A stretch of 64,000 nt of DNA, taken from Synechococcus sp. AG-686-F08 (lineage in GTDB: Bacteria; Cyanobacteriota; Cyanobacteriia; PCC-6307; Cyanobiaceae). The notes under the pieces were generated by a model. The model did no database searches. It had not been told where the DNA came from and worked only from the letters and a program-made list of their open reading frames with translations. Positions 1 to 8,352 of this stretch are shown here, in pieces; the stretch's first letter is position 1; each line of letters starts with the position of its first letter. A program made the position numbers and the translations under genes. Where the stretch lies: the NCBI GenBank assembly GCA_003210315.1, contig QCVQ01000001.1, positions 1-64,000 of the forward strand. The letters run 5' to 3'.

Positions 1-1
1 T

Positions 2-361
2 GAGAGAACGCCAGAGGTGGAGTTGTGTTGGTTGTTCCGTAAGGCCCGAGAGCAGTTTCGCCTTCGTGGAACGGCAAAACTGATCTCTCCCTTAGCGGAT
101 TCTGTGGCGTTGAACGAACATTGGAAGCGACTCACACCCTCTGGGCGTTCGGTCTGGGCGTGGCCTTCTCCTGGTGATCCATTTGATCCTCAAGGGTCAT
201 GGCCCCAGGAGATGTCGGATGATTCAGGCGTGCCAGAGCATTTGCGCTTGCTTCGGATTTCGTTGCACCATGTGGAGCAGCTCGATCTCAAGCCACACCC
301 ACATATGCGTCGGATGTGGACCTCTGCCACTCAATGGCAAGAACAAAGGCTCAATCCTTGA
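2..361 (+). CDS. Flavin split-barrel protein, pyridoxamine 5'-phosphate oxidase-like (C-terminal part)
   Basis: This gene is cut by the left edge of the window; the frame is open from base 2, so the true start lies outside. What remains looks like the C-terminal half of the cyanobacterial FMN-binding group related to pyridoxamine 5'-phosphate oxidase. The visible marks are an ELCWLF segment, then REQFRLRG, then VWAWPSPGDPF, and the short basic tail ending in EQRLNP that closes these proteins. Members are flavin split-barrel proteins whose substrate is unknown. The 3' end overlaps the convergent gene by 11 bp. The family call rests on remembered motifs. Confidence 0.75.
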   Translation, partial: ERTPEVELCWLFRKAREQFRLRGTAKLISPLADSVALNEHWKRLTPSGRSVWAWPSPGDPFDPQGSWPQEMSDDSGVPEHLRLLRISLHHVEQLDLKPHPHMRRMWTSATQWQEQRLNP

Positions 362-836
362 GTCTCCAGAGCGCGAGTCCGCCACCCCGTCCACGGGCCG
401 CCATCCAGCCATCAGGGTTGCGTTCGATCAGGGCAAAAAATGGAGTGCGCTTTTCGTTTGGTGTGGGTAATGCTTTGTTGAGTAAGGCAATGCCACCAAT
501 TCGTAGGCTGAGTGAGTCGAAGTGAAAGGTCAGCAATGGGCGCTTCCCTTTCAACAAACCAGGCCCTTGAAATTTGAGTTCTAGAGGCCCCAAGTTGACG
601 GCATTAGTAAGACGCAAATCTCTGCTCTTGTCCTCTAACTCTGCTTCGATCTCTAGGCGGGCATTCAAGCTTCTCAGCATCCAGCTGCTGAATGGATTGG
701 CCTTCTCGTCTCCCTTCGACCAGACCGTTTGCAGATGCCAGCATCCCAGGAGATCACTGCTTTTGAGGCCAGTTCCTGTCAGGCGGACAGCCTTTTCCCT
801 TGTGTTCAGAATGGTGAAATTCATAGGAGCGGCCAT
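351..836 (-). CDS. Conserved cyanobacterial protein, possibly PAP/fibrillin-like
   Basis: The 161-residue product has no signal peptide or membrane helix. It carries an LLGCWHLQTVW opening block, a GPLELKFQGPGLL strand-rich middle and a terminal AARGRGGGLALWRL segment, an arrangement that resembles small cyanobacterial lipocalin-like PAP/fibrillin proteins of thylakoids or plastoglobules, but the match is not decisive. Either the ATG at 836 or the one four codons later could be used; neither has a clear ribosome binding site. It converges on the preceding gene with an 11-bp overlap. Confidence 0.7.
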   Translation of the reverse strand: MAAPMNFTILNTREKAVRLTGTGLKSSDLLGCWHLQTVWSKGDEKANPFSSWMLRSLNARLEIEAELEDKSRDLRLTNAVNLGPLELKFQGPGLLKGKRPLLTFHFDSLSLRIGGIALLNKALPTPNEKRTPFFALIERNPDGWMAARGRGGGLALWRLKD

Positions 837-960
837 GGGATAAAGGATCGTCGCATTGCAAGTAAAAAGAATCTAAAGATATGCCAGCTTTTGTGTTGAG
901 TTAGACAATTTTTATAAGGTTTTCAGGAGATGTTCTTTCCACAGTAAATGGAATTCTTGG

Positions 961-1197
961 ATGGGCGAATGTTGCTATCGGAATGATTCATCAAAAATGG
1001 TAATCCTCAAATGCATTGGTGAGAATCAATTTTTTTATGAAAAGGTTTTAATGCCATCTGAGTTGTACTTTTTCGAGGCGCCCGATGAGGCTCGTCTTGA
1101 AATTTGGCTGCTTAATGGCGGTGAGCCAATGCTGCACACCACCGCCGAGGCTAGGGATTATGCCCTCTTGACCCACCGCAAGCTCGGTGATCCTTGA
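961..1197 (+). CDS. DUF1830 family protein
   Basis: A 78-residue protein opening with ECCYRNDSS and continuing with a FFYEKVLMP segment, the signature of DUF1830, a family that as far as I know is restricted to cyanobacteria and has no assigned function. No membrane segment or signal is visible. It is followed within 20 bp by the GST-like gene on the same strand, so the two may be cotranscribed. Confidence 0.85.
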   Translation: MGECCYRNDSSKMVILKCIGENQFFYEKVLMPSELYFFEAPDEARLEIWLLNGGEPMLHTTAEARDYALLTHRKLGDP

Positions 1198-1213
1198 TCA
1201 TGCATCAATCTGA

Positions 1214-2473
1214 ATGTGGGCTATGGCCGATTTGCTCGCTGATTCTGTTGCCCTGAGTTGGGACCAACTGGAAGCTTTGGCTCCAGACCCTGCTGAGCGC
1301 TGTGAAGGCCCAGCTAATGCCCAAGCCGCATTGCGGTTGTTTGGACAATCTGAATCTCAGGTGCGGGTCACGTTGTTTCGTGATCATCATGCTTGGTGCC
1401 CGTATTGCCAGAAAGTATGGCTGTGGCTGGAGTTTCGACGAGTTCCTTATCGGATTCAAAAAGTCACCATGCGTTGTTATGGGCCGAAAGAGCCCTGGTT
1501 TACCGCCAAGGTGCCGTCAGGGATGCTTCCTGCCCTTGAGTTGGATGGACGCCTTCTTACAGAGAGTGATCGCATCCTCGAGGCGTTGGAGCATGCCTTT
1601 GGTGCTTTGGGTGCAGGGATGCACGACAAACGTGTGCTCCGGTTGCGCAATCTCGAGCGTCTTTTGTTTCGCGCTTGGTGCATTTGGCTTTGCACCCCCA
1701 GGCTGAACAATCGGCAGGAGGTTCAAGCGCGAGAACAGTTTCAGACGGTGGCGCGTCAAATGGAGGCGGCTCTTTCAGCGGGAGGTGGCCATTGGCTTGA
1801 TCCTGATCATCCCGGTGGAGCGCATCCAGGAACGGCAGATCTGGTGTTCGTTCCTTACGTGGAGCGGATGAATGCATCGTTGGCCTATTTCAAGGGCTTT
1901 GCACTTCGTCAAGAGCATCCAGGTATCGATCGATGGTTCAACGCTTTGGAGCAGCTAGCGACCTATCGCGGTACCCAAAGTGATGTCCATACGCATTCCC
2001 ACGATTTGCCACCACAAATGGGTGGATGTTGGAGCAATGGAAGTCCAGAACAGCGAGAGATGGCGCGTGCGGTGGATCAAGGTGCTGGCCTCGCTGAACT
2101 CGAAACGGGTTGGTCTGCCGAGATCACTGACGATGGTGTGACGTTTTCTGAAAGGGCACTCGAAAGAGTGGTGCGCCATCGTTCGGCTCTGATAGCTCGC
2201 AATCCTCTCGGTGCTGCATTTGATCAGCCCCTGCGTGCTGCATTGACCTGTTTGATGTCTGGAGATCCTTGCCAGCCAAATGCCGATACTGCAAGCGGTC
2301 TGCGTTATCTAAGGGATCGAATTTCGGTACCAAGAGACATGCCTTTGCAGAGTGCTCGGTTGTTGAGGAAGGTCCTTGAGGCCACAGCAGCTCTGGATAG
2401 TGAGGCCCAGCCAACCCCACCGCCTTTTGAGCATCGTTTCGATCAAGACCCAAGGCCATTTTTGAACCCGTGA
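1214..2473 (+). CDS. Glutathione S-transferase-like protein with long C-terminal extension
   Basis: A thioredoxin-fold GST N-terminal domain sits at roughly residues 50-130, with the CPYC-type active site in HAWCPYCQKVWLWLE and the conserved cis-proline region in PSGMLPALELDG. An all-helical C-terminal domain follows, and then about 150 further residues of unknown role, giving 419 residues against 200-250 for ordinary GSTs. Similar long versions occur in cyanobacteria and plant chloroplasts. Two starts are possible, ATG 1214 or ATG 1223. Likely a cytoplasmic glutathione-dependent redox or conjugation enzyme; substrate unknown. Confidence 0.85.
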   Translation: MWAMADLLADSVALSWDQLEALAPDPAERCEGPANAQAALRLFGQSESQVRVTLFRDHHAWCPYCQKVWLWLEFRRVPYRIQKVTMRCYGPKEPWFTAKVPSGMLPALELDGRLLTESDRILEALEHAFGALGAGMHDKRVLRLRNLERLLFRAWCIWLCTPRLNNRQEVQAREQFQTVARQMEAALSAGGGHWLDPDHPGGAHPGTADLVFVPYVERMNASLAYFKGFALRQEHPGIDRWFNALEQLATYRGTQSDVHTHSHDLPPQMGGCWSNGSPEQREMARAVDQGAGLAELETGWSAEITDDGVTFSERALERVVRHRSALIARNPLGAAFDQPLRAALTCLMSGDPCQPNADTASGLRYLRDRISVPRDMPLQSARLLRKVLEATAALDSEAQPTPPPFEHRFDQDPRPFLNP

Positions 2474-2533
2474 GGGTTTGCTTTGCATTCAGCGATCGCG
2501 ATCCGGCAGGCTGGCAAGTCATCTGAGATCACC

Positions 2534-2878
2534 ATGTCGAGCGATCAAGAGGCCCAAGGGGGCTCTGGCTTTGGAACCGGTAATGCTGGTGGGAGCAAGC
2601 GAAATCGAAGTAGCAAGCGCAAACCTGGTCACTCCAACCATGGTCGTGAGCGTCAGCCCTTAGGTAGGGATCCTGATTTTGACGCGATTTGCGCAAGGCA
2701 GACCCTGGGATTGGCTCTCTCCGGTCGGTTAACGCAACAGGCCGTGAAGAGGGTGCACAAAGCTTTGGCTGTGCAGCATCACCCTGACAAAGGTGGTGAT
2801 CCAGAGATGATGACTCGACTAAACAATGCTCGCGACCTTTTGCTCCAACCTGAGATGTCAGACATCGTCGCGTCGTGA
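2534..2878 (+). CDS. Small J-domain (DnaJ-like) protein
   Basis: The product has 114 residues. The first half is basic, Gly/Ser-rich and probably disordered. The second half is a compact J domain with the diagnostic HPD tripeptide in VQHHPDKGGD, which is the Hsp70-stimulating motif. There is no Gly/Phe region or zinc finger, so this is a type III-like DnaJ cochaperone. The ORF track begins at a TTG at 2483; I prefer ATG 2534 because the longer N-terminus overlaps no conserved sequence. It follows the GST-like gene on the same strand. Confidence 0.8.
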   Translation: MSSDQEAQGGSGFGTGNAGGSKRNRSSKRKPGHSNHGRERQPLGRDPDFDAICARQTLGLALSGRLTQQAVKRVHKALAVQHHPDKGGDPEMMTRLNNARDLLLQPEMSDIVAS

Positions 2879-3010
2879 CCCAAGGATTTCTGGCAAGCGT
2901 GATGCCTAAATGTTGAGCCTGTGCGTTGGTTCAATTGATCACTACTAGCGATTGACTGACTGCCAAAACGAAGCTCTTTGGCTAAAAAGAATGAGGTGAT
3001 CAACCGCGTG

Positions 3011-4426
3011 ATGGAAAAGGGAACGGCAATCCGTGGAAACTTTTTTCATTTACTGAAAGACCCTTGGCCTCTGATCGAGAAGGAGAGCGATTCTGCGCAA
3101 TTTATAAAAGATGGATTGCTTCTTATTAATGACGGAATCATTAGCGGTTTTGGCACTTACGAAGAACTCTCAAGCCGCCTTGACAACTATGATGTTATTC
3201 ACAAACCTGATCATCTTTTAGTCCCAGGATTTATAGACGGACATATTCACTTCCCCCAAGTAAGGGTCATGGGGGCATACGGCAACCAGTTACTTGATTG
3301 GTTGCAAAATTCGATTTTTCCAGAAGAACTGAAATATCGAGATCGTGATTATGCAACCACTGCCGCACATCATTTTTTTAGGGCACTCCTTGGAGCTGGA
3401 ACAACGACCTGTCAGGCCTTTACGACATCGTCACCAGTATCAACTGAGGTTTTCTTCGATGAGGCAATTGCTCGTGGAATGAGGGTGATTGCAGGACTGA
3501 CTGGAATTGATAAATTTGCCCCCGATGATTACTGTATAAGTCCTCATGAGTTTTACGAAGAGAGCAAGAAATTAATTGAGAAATATCATGGCTTAGATCG
3601 TTGTCTCTATGCGATTACTCCACGCTTTGCAGTTGGTTGCTCAGAGGAAATGATGCAAGCTTGTTGTCAATTAAAAAAAGAGTATCCAGATTGTTGGGTT
3701 AACACTCACATATCTGAAAATCCATCTGAAATTAGGCAGGCCAAGGAAGAGTTCCCTGATTGCTTCGATTACACAGAAGTGCATGAGAAGCATGGTCTTT
3801 TAGGACCCAAATTTACAGCTGGTCATGGTGTATGGCTGTCGAATGATGAATTCCGCCGTTTTTCACATGCAGGTGCTGCAGTCTGTTTCTGCCCTCTCTC
3901 TAATCTTTTTCTTGGTAGTGGTTTATTCAGATTAGGGAAAGCCATGGACCCTGATCAGCCTGTCCGTGTTTGTTTGGGAACTGATATGGGAGCAGGGAAT
4001 TCATTCAGCATGATCCGCGTTATGGAGGAAGCCTATAAGGTTGGTTTATGTAATAATACTATGTTGGATGGTAGTGTTAACCCAAGAGAGCAGGATCTTG
4101 GTGAAAGTGAGCGTAATAAATTAAGTCCCTATCGTGCTTTTTACCTCGCAACACTTGGTGGTGCAAAAGCGATTTATCTTGATCATCTAATCGGTAATTT
4201 TGTCCCTGGTAAAGAAGCTGATTTTGTTTCTCTTGACTTGCAGGCTGGTCAACATGCACTTGCATGGCATCAGCAACTTACTTGTCTTGATGGCGTACCG
4301 TCTGCGATCGATGAAGCTGTGGAGCTGTTGTTTGGCGTTTTAGCTTGTGGGGATGATCGGAGTGTGTCTGAAACCTGGATTGCCGGTAAATGTCGCTATC
4401 AAAGTAATGATAGGGGTGTTGAATAA
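3011..4426 (+). CDS. guaD: Guanine deaminase
   Basis: This amidohydrolase converts guanine to xanthine and ammonia, letting the cell use purine nitrogen. Metal ligands are visible: the HxH motif in GFIDGHIHFPQ, the THISENPSEI histidine, the GHGVWL histidine and the GTDMGAG aspartate. The length of about 470 residues is typical. The track starts at TTG 2978, but AGGTGA lies 8-11 bases before GTG 3008/ATG 3011, so translation probably starts there. The stop overlaps the next start in TAATGATG, which implies translational coupling. Confidence 0.92.
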   Translation: MEKGTAIRGNFFHLLKDPWPLIEKESDSAQFIKDGLLLINDGIISGFGTYEELSSRLDNYDVIHKPDHLLVPGFIDGHIHFPQVRVMGAYGNQLLDWLQNSIFPEELKYRDRDYATTAAHHFFRALLGAGTTTCQAFTTSSPVSTEVFFDEAIARGMRVIAGLTGIDKFAPDDYCISPHEFYEESKKLIEKYHGLDRCLYAITPRFAVGCSEEMMQACCQLKKEYPDCWVNTHISENPSEIRQAKEEFPDCFDYTEVHEKHGLLGPKFTAGHGVWLSNDEFRRFSHAGAAVCFCPLSNLFLGSGLFRLGKAMDPDQPVRVCLGTDMGAGNSFSMIRVMEEAYKVGLCNNTMLDGSVNPREQDLGESERNKLSPYRAFYLATLGGAKAIYLDHLIGNFVPGKEADFVSLDLQAGQHALAWHQQLTCLDGVPSAIDEAVELLFGVLACGDDRSVSETWIAGKCRYQSNDRGVE

Positions 4427-5070
4427 TGATGCCGAAACCAACTGGAGAAGAATTTACTTATACATTTAAGAGCGAAATTTCTAATGATAGGCTCGCTGAC
4501 TATAAGAAGCTTCAAGTGAGGATGGATCATGCTGCTTTGAAGTTTGAGGGCTATCTCGGTCAGGAGCTTAGCTTCGTCCCTTCGCCATCAAATAATGGAT
4601 ATAGCTGTATCGCTAGAGTTACATTTATTAGTCTTCAACTTTGTTTGACTTGGCTGGATAGTACTGAGCGGCGTCACATCTTAAATGATGCAGAAGCCTT
4701 GCTTAGTTATGAATATGATTCTTTGCTCGAGCCTCATTCTTTTGATCAGTGGCTCAATTCTTGTCAGGGGATGCAAACTCCAGTCTGGAAAATCAATTTG
4801 CTAGTTTGGCTAGCGCTTTATCCATCTGTGATGATACTGATGTTGATTGGCCAAAACAGTTTAGGTGTTTTGCCTCTTCCACTCAATATGTTGATCAGTA
4901 ATGCCATAACTGTGGCTATAACTGGTTGGTTTCTTGTGCCGTGGTTAAGCAAGCGGTATGGCCGTTGGTTGCAAACTAAGAGCAAACGTTTAAATGCAAT
5001 TTACACTGCTTCTGTGATTGGTTTTTTGCTTTTATTTTTACTATTCTTTAGTGCCTTGAATGATGCATGA
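4426..5070 (+). CDS. ABM-like domain protein with three membrane helices
   Basis: A 214-residue protein coupled to guaD by a one-base stop-start overlap. Residues 1-110 resemble the antibiotic biosynthesis monooxygenase (ABM) dimeric ferredoxin-like fold as found in cyanobacterial membrane-anchored versions (pattern FEGYLGQE and AEALLSYEYD). Residues 120-210 hold about three hydrophobic helices. In the ABM superfamily such proteins are small-molecule or heme-related oxygenases, but the substrate here is unknown. The coupling to guanine deaminase is the only functional clue. Confidence 0.75.
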   Translation: MMPKPTGEEFTYTFKSEISNDRLADYKKLQVRMDHAALKFEGYLGQELSFVPSPSNNGYSCIARVTFISLQLCLTWLDSTERRHILNDAEALLSYEYDSLLEPHSFDQWLNSCQGMQTPVWKINLLVWLALYPSVMILMLIGQNSLGVLPLPLNMLISNAITVAITGWFLVPWLSKRYGRWLQTKSKRLNAIYTASVIGFLLLFLLFFSALNDA

Positions 5071-5132
5071 AAACATCTATTGGCTTTAGGATTTGTTTTA
5101 GAAACAATGCCAATATATTGATTTAATGTGAT

Positions 5133-5372
5133 TTACAGAGACAAGTACCAACGTATGACATCTGCAACTTGACCTGCTGGGCCATGGCCACTTATCAACT
5201 CTCCAATAATTGCAGCCATAAACCCCAGCATTGCCACTCTTCCGTTGAGTCGCTCAACAAAGCCGAGGGATCCTTTATTCCATGGACGTTTTGTGGTCAG
5301 GCCTTCGCCGAACGCTTCCAAAGGTTCGTACTGGAAATTTTGGCTTGACAAATGGTGTCCATCAAATCGCAT
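5133..5372 (-). CDS. hli: High-light-inducible chlorophyll-binding protein
   Basis: A 79-residue single-helix member of the chlorophyll a/b-binding superfamily. The helix carries the chlorophyll-binding core RLNGRVAMLGFMAAIIGE, with the Glu and Asn-Gly-Arg ligands in place. Hli proteins sit in thylakoids, bind chlorophyll and carotenoid, and protect photosystems under excess light. The hydrophilic N-terminus of about 40 residues is longer than in minimal Hlis. The gene is divergent from the SnoaL-like gene, with which it shares a short promoter region. Confidence 0.9.
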   Translation of the reverse strand: MRFDGHHLSSQNFQYEPLEAFGEGLTTKRPWNKGSLGFVERLNGRVAMLGFMAAIIGELISGHGPAGQVADVIRWYLSL

Positions 5373-5438
5373 CTGATCTTATGCAGAGATCATGCTTTTT
5401 TTTATAGGCTTGGGACAGCCTCAAGCCTGAACCTACCT

Positions 5439-5858
5439 ATGGATGCTGATCGTTTAAAAGCTCTTTTTACCAAACCTTATGGACAGCCTGCACCCACAGA
5501 ATCTCAATGGAGAGAACTGTATGACGAGAATGTTTGGTTTCAAGATCCAACGCAGGAACGTCGAGGTATCAAGGCTTATATCGATGCGCAGGATGGATTG
5601 ATGAAGCGCTGTGACGACCTTTATCTTGTCCCCGGTGCGATCGCAATCGATAACAACTTTGCTTTTGTTGAATGGGAAATGGGCCTAAAAATTAAGGGAA
5701 TTGAATTCATTTATCCAGGAGCATCCCGTCTGGAGATCAATGCTGATGGAAAGGTCATCAGCCACAAGGATTATTTTGATTTTATTGGTCCCACTTTTGG
5801 TCCAGTCCCAGTCCTTGGCCGTTTCGTCAGGTGGCTGTACAAGAAATTTGTGGATTGA
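5439..5858 (+). CDS. SnoaL/NTF2-like protein
   Basis: A 139-residue alpha+beta-barrel protein of the NTF2-like/SnoaL type: WRELYDENVWFQDPTQ and the alternating hydrophobic strands with HKDYFDF near the end are the fold marks. Such proteins may be enzymes or small-ligand binders, and nothing fixes the ligand. The track starts at 5352, inside the divergent hli; I place the start at ATG 5439 because the conserved sequence begins there and this leaves a 66-bp promoter region between the genes. Confidence 0.78.
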   Translation: MDADRLKALFTKPYGQPAPTESQWRELYDENVWFQDPTQERRGIKAYIDAQDGLMKRCDDLYLVPGAIAIDNNFAFVEWEMGLKIKGIEFIYPGASRLEINADGKVISHKDYFDFIGPTFGPVPVLGRFVRWLYKKFVD

Positions 5859-5902
5859 TCACCCTTGGGGGGCTGCACAAATTTGACCTCTTTTTGGCAG
5901 GT

Positions 5903-6016
5903 TCAACGTGTAGAAGAATTTTGGGGTGAACGGCTTTGGCTCAGCTTCCAAAACGTGAGGCTGGTCACGGCAGCTCCAAAACCGAGGAAGACTGTGATCA
6001 ACGCTTCGCTTGACAT
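5903..6016 (-). CDS. Possible 37-residue single-helix membrane peptide
   Basis: Too short for the ORF track. The reading frame on the minus strand starts MSSEALITVFLGFGAAV and contains one hydrophobic segment of about 18 residues, followed by a polar Ser-rich tail. Tiny one-helix membrane proteins are common in cyanobacteria near hli genes, but I do not recognise this one. The plus-strand ORF over the same bases looks like a shadow. Confidence 0.35.
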   Translation of the reverse strand: MSSEALITVFLGFGAAVTSLTFWKLSQSRSPQNSSTR

Positions 6017-6162
6017 GTTAAGCATTCGTTACAAATTTCATCATGGCGCATTCGCTAGCCGTTCGCGAGTGAGTAATTATTCCTAATTATCTCGCCCCTC
6101 GCTACGCACTTCTTCACAAAAGAGCGTGTTTTGATTAGGGTGTGTTGAGAAACGTAAACCAA

Positions 6163-6645
6163 ATGCTGAGATCCATTGCGACGAAACCTTTCCTCTCGGA
6201 TTTCGGAATTCTGATTCTGCGTGTCGTCACAGGCACCCTTCTCATTCACCATGGTTACGAGAAGCTGGCAAATATCGAGAATTTTGCTGACGCATTCGTC
6301 CGCCCACTTCACCTCCCCTTCCCAATCCTTCTCTCCTATATCGCGGCGTTTTCTGAAGTTATCGGTAGTTGGCTGTTGATCACAGGTTTCCTGACACGCT
6401 TCGGTGCACTGGCGATCATGGGAACGATCTCAGTTGCCATTTATCACGCCATCATCACAGCAGGATTCAACATTTATTTGTTGGAGCTACTGGGTCTGTA
6501 CTTCGGGGCCGCAGTGGCGATTTTGGCTGTAGGCCCAGGACTGTTCGCAATTGACGAATTGATCGTCCGTCGCTTCAGCCCCGAGCTTGAGAGAGAGCAA
6601 TCCGGTTCAATCGATACCGTGCTTTCAGATGGCGGTGTTGCTTAG
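6163..6645 (+). CDS. DoxX family membrane protein
   Basis: A 160-residue protein with four hydrophobic helices. The first helix region carries LILRVVTGTLLIHHGYEKL and later AFSEVIGSWLLITGFLTR, typical of DoxX. These proteins sit in the cytoplasmic membrane; some members work with thiol or sulfur redox partners, but the cyanobacterial ones are uncharacterised. The track starts at TTG 6142; ATG 6163 is the likely start. It converges with a small minus-strand gene 13 bp downstream. Confidence 0.85.
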   Translation: MLRSIATKPFLSDFGILILRVVTGTLLIHHGYEKLANIENFADAFVRPLHLPFPILLSYIAAFSEVIGSWLLITGFLTRFGALAIMGTISVAIYHAIITAGFNIYLLELLGLYFGAAVAILAVGPGLFAIDELIVRRFSPELEREQSGSIDTVLSDGGVA

Positions 6646-6658
6646 TCCTGGCTCAGTC

Positions 6659-6826
6659 TTATGGAAGGGTGAATCCTGATTGAAGGTGTTTGACGTCGAG
6701 CATCACCCAGCTCAACCAGATCACAACTCCTATCACCCCTGACACTGCTGCAAACTTCCCTACGTTGCGAAGCAACAGTTCGCCCACACTCATTTCGCGC
6801 AAGGTTCTGTCCCAATCAGCCTCCAT
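6659..6826 (-). CDS. Hypothetical 55-residue single-pass membrane protein
   Basis: Below the ORF-track cutoff. The frame begins MEADWDRTLREMSVGELL and has one hydrophobic helix around residues 24-42, then a short polar tail ending FTLP. An alternative start is the ATG at 6793. The amphipathic N-terminal helix followed by a clean membrane segment is what a real small protein looks like; function unknown. It is divergent from the next gene. Confidence 0.5.
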   Translation of the reverse strand: MEADWDRTLREMSVGELLLRNVGKFAAVSGVIGVVIWLSWVMLDVKHLQSGFTLP

Positions 6827-6843
6827 CTTGCTTGATGAGTGTC

Positions 6844-7032
6844 ATGGTCACGTCCATCCCTCTTGATTCCCCCACGGTCAGTGTTCTGATTGTGGGGTTT
6901 TTCTTTGCTGTTCTTCAGGTCTGGTGGATTCGTTCCTTGCTGCTCAGAAATGCAGCGCGTCAAAAGGCTCAGCCTTTGAGCTCCCAACAGTTTCGAAAGG
7001 ATTTGGAACGAATATTCAAGAATGAATTCTGA
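6844..7032 (+). CDS. Small membrane protein
   Basis: About 62 residues with one hydrophobic helix (VSVLIVGFFFAVLQVWW) followed by a basic helix ending KDLERIFKNEF, so probably a one-pass protein with the basic end in the cytoplasm. ATGs at 6835 and 6844 are both possible; the later leaves more room for the divergent gene. Function unknown. Confidence 0.55.
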   Translation: MVTSIPLDSPTVSVLIVGFFFAVLQVWWIRSLLLRNAARQKAQPLSSQQFRKDLERIFKNEF

Positions 7033-7088
7033 GTACGGAGAAAGGTTTCTCCCCATGATTGAAACCATGCCACGTTTGGTTCGGTGAG

Positions 7089-7967
7089 ATGGGATGTCTT
7101 CAAATTTGCGAATTGGAGTCTGACCAGATTCCAATCGTGACGGATTGGTCTCGTCGTGAGGGATTTGCTCCAGGTCTTGGGGATATTGAGATTTACCGGC
7201 ATACCGATCGTCAGGGCTTATGGATTGCTTGGCTCGATCACGAGCCGATTGGTTGCATCGCTGGCGTTCGCTACAACCTTGATTACGGATTTATTGGCCT
7301 TTACCTCGTGGTCCCCCATCAGAGAGGTCATGGGTATGGACAGCAGCTTTGGAAGCATGCTCTAGACCACCTTGCGGACCTCACCTGTATCGGATTAGAG
7401 GCAGCCCCAGCTCGAATTTTGGACTATGCGGGCTGGGGATTTGAATCGTCTTCAATGACCACCCGTTGGAGCTGCTTTAACAAGGGTGAATTAGATGACT
7501 TATGGGGCGGTCTTCCACCCGGTTTGCAGGTGGTGGAGGGAAGCGATGTGCCTTCAGAAGCTGTTCAGCTGTATGACGCTCAGCGGGAGCCAAGCCCCAG
7601 ACCCCACTTTCTTGCCGATTGGCTTGGACACCAATCGGGTCAGGTTCTTGCCCTTCTTGATGAGAACGGCAACTGCCACGGATTTGGTCGTATTCGCCCG
7701 TGCCTTTTGCAAGATGGAGAAGGTTGGCGGATCGGTCCACTCCTCGCCGATTCTCCTGGCTTAGCCGCGTATCTCATCCGGAAGCTTCAACAACGCCACC
7801 CAGGGGCATTATTGATTGATACCCCTGGATTTAATTCTGCAGCGAAAGAGCTCATGCTTACGCTCGGATTTAGGGCTGAATCGGAAACAATGCGGATGTA
7901 TCGAGGTGGTTTGCCAGAGGTTGATTTAACTGATGTTTTTGCTTTGGCCTGTCTGGAATTGGGTTGA
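7089..7967 (+). CDS. GNAT acetyltransferase with two tandem GNAT-type halves
   Basis: Residues 1-135 form a classical GNAT domain with the acetyl-CoA pyrophosphate loop V-P-H-Q-R-G-H-G-Y-G. Residues 150-290 form a second, more divergent GNAT-like domain (YitH/HolE-type arrangement) ending in the TLGFRAESETMRM block. The length of about 292 residues fits such two-domain enzymes, whose substrates are mostly unknown. The track start at TTG 7059 is less likely than ATG 7089. Confidence 0.82.
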   Translation: MGCLQICELESDQIPIVTDWSRREGFAPGLGDIEIYRHTDRQGLWIAWLDHEPIGCIAGVRYNLDYGFIGLYLVVPHQRGHGYGQQLWKHALDHLADLTCIGLEAAPARILDYAGWGFESSSMTTRWSCFNKGELDDLWGGLPPGLQVVEGSDVPSEAVQLYDAQREPSPRPHFLADWLGHQSGQVLALLDENGNCHGFGRIRPCLLQDGEGWRIGPLLADSPGLAAYLIRKLQQRHPGALLIDTPGFNSAAKELMLTLGFRAESETMRMYRGGLPEVDLTDVFALACLELG

Positions 7968-8017
7968 GTGGTGAGGTACTGATCGCCAGCACCCAAAACC
8001 ATGGTTGATTCAATCTC

Positions 8018-8245
8018 TTATTTTTTAGCCGCGTAGACGACTGCTCCACCTGCAACCAGCGTCAGAGCTCCGGTGGTTAGCAGAAAGCCCACCAAAAGGG
8101 TGAAGCCAATCAAGGAGCCAAGAAGCGACATCTTGATGCGTAGAAGCTTGGACTTCATCAACATCACCATCAAGATCACGATGGTGGCTTTTAGACCAGC
8201 AACCTTTCCTGCGCTGATCAGGCAAAACGGATGAAGAGGAAGCAT
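8018..8245 (-). CDS. Small hydrophobic protein of unknown function
   Basis: The frame ends with a hydrophobic hairpin-like segment, MSLLGSLIGFTLLVGFLL then a Gly/Ala-rich stretch and AAKK. The full ORF is 75 residues, but the ATG at 8131 would give a 37-residue peptide that contains only the conserved-looking membrane part. No family recognised. Confidence 0.45.
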   Translation of the reverse strand: MLPLHPFCLISAGKVAGLKATIVILMVMLMKSKLLRIKMSLLGSLIGFTLLVGFLLTTGALTLVAGGAVVYAAKK

Positions 8246-8352
8246 TTCTGGGCCGAAAATTTTCCTGATTCTGACGAGTTTGATCTCTCATCTGTGAGAT
8301 TTTGATCGAAGCTGCCCACCACCAATCCCAGCCGGCATTGATGATGGACGAC

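Noticed and set aside
8282-8300. ATCTC...GAGAT hairpin with TTTTG as a terminator
   Set aside because: The T run is short, and there is no upstream plus-strand gene within 300 bp.
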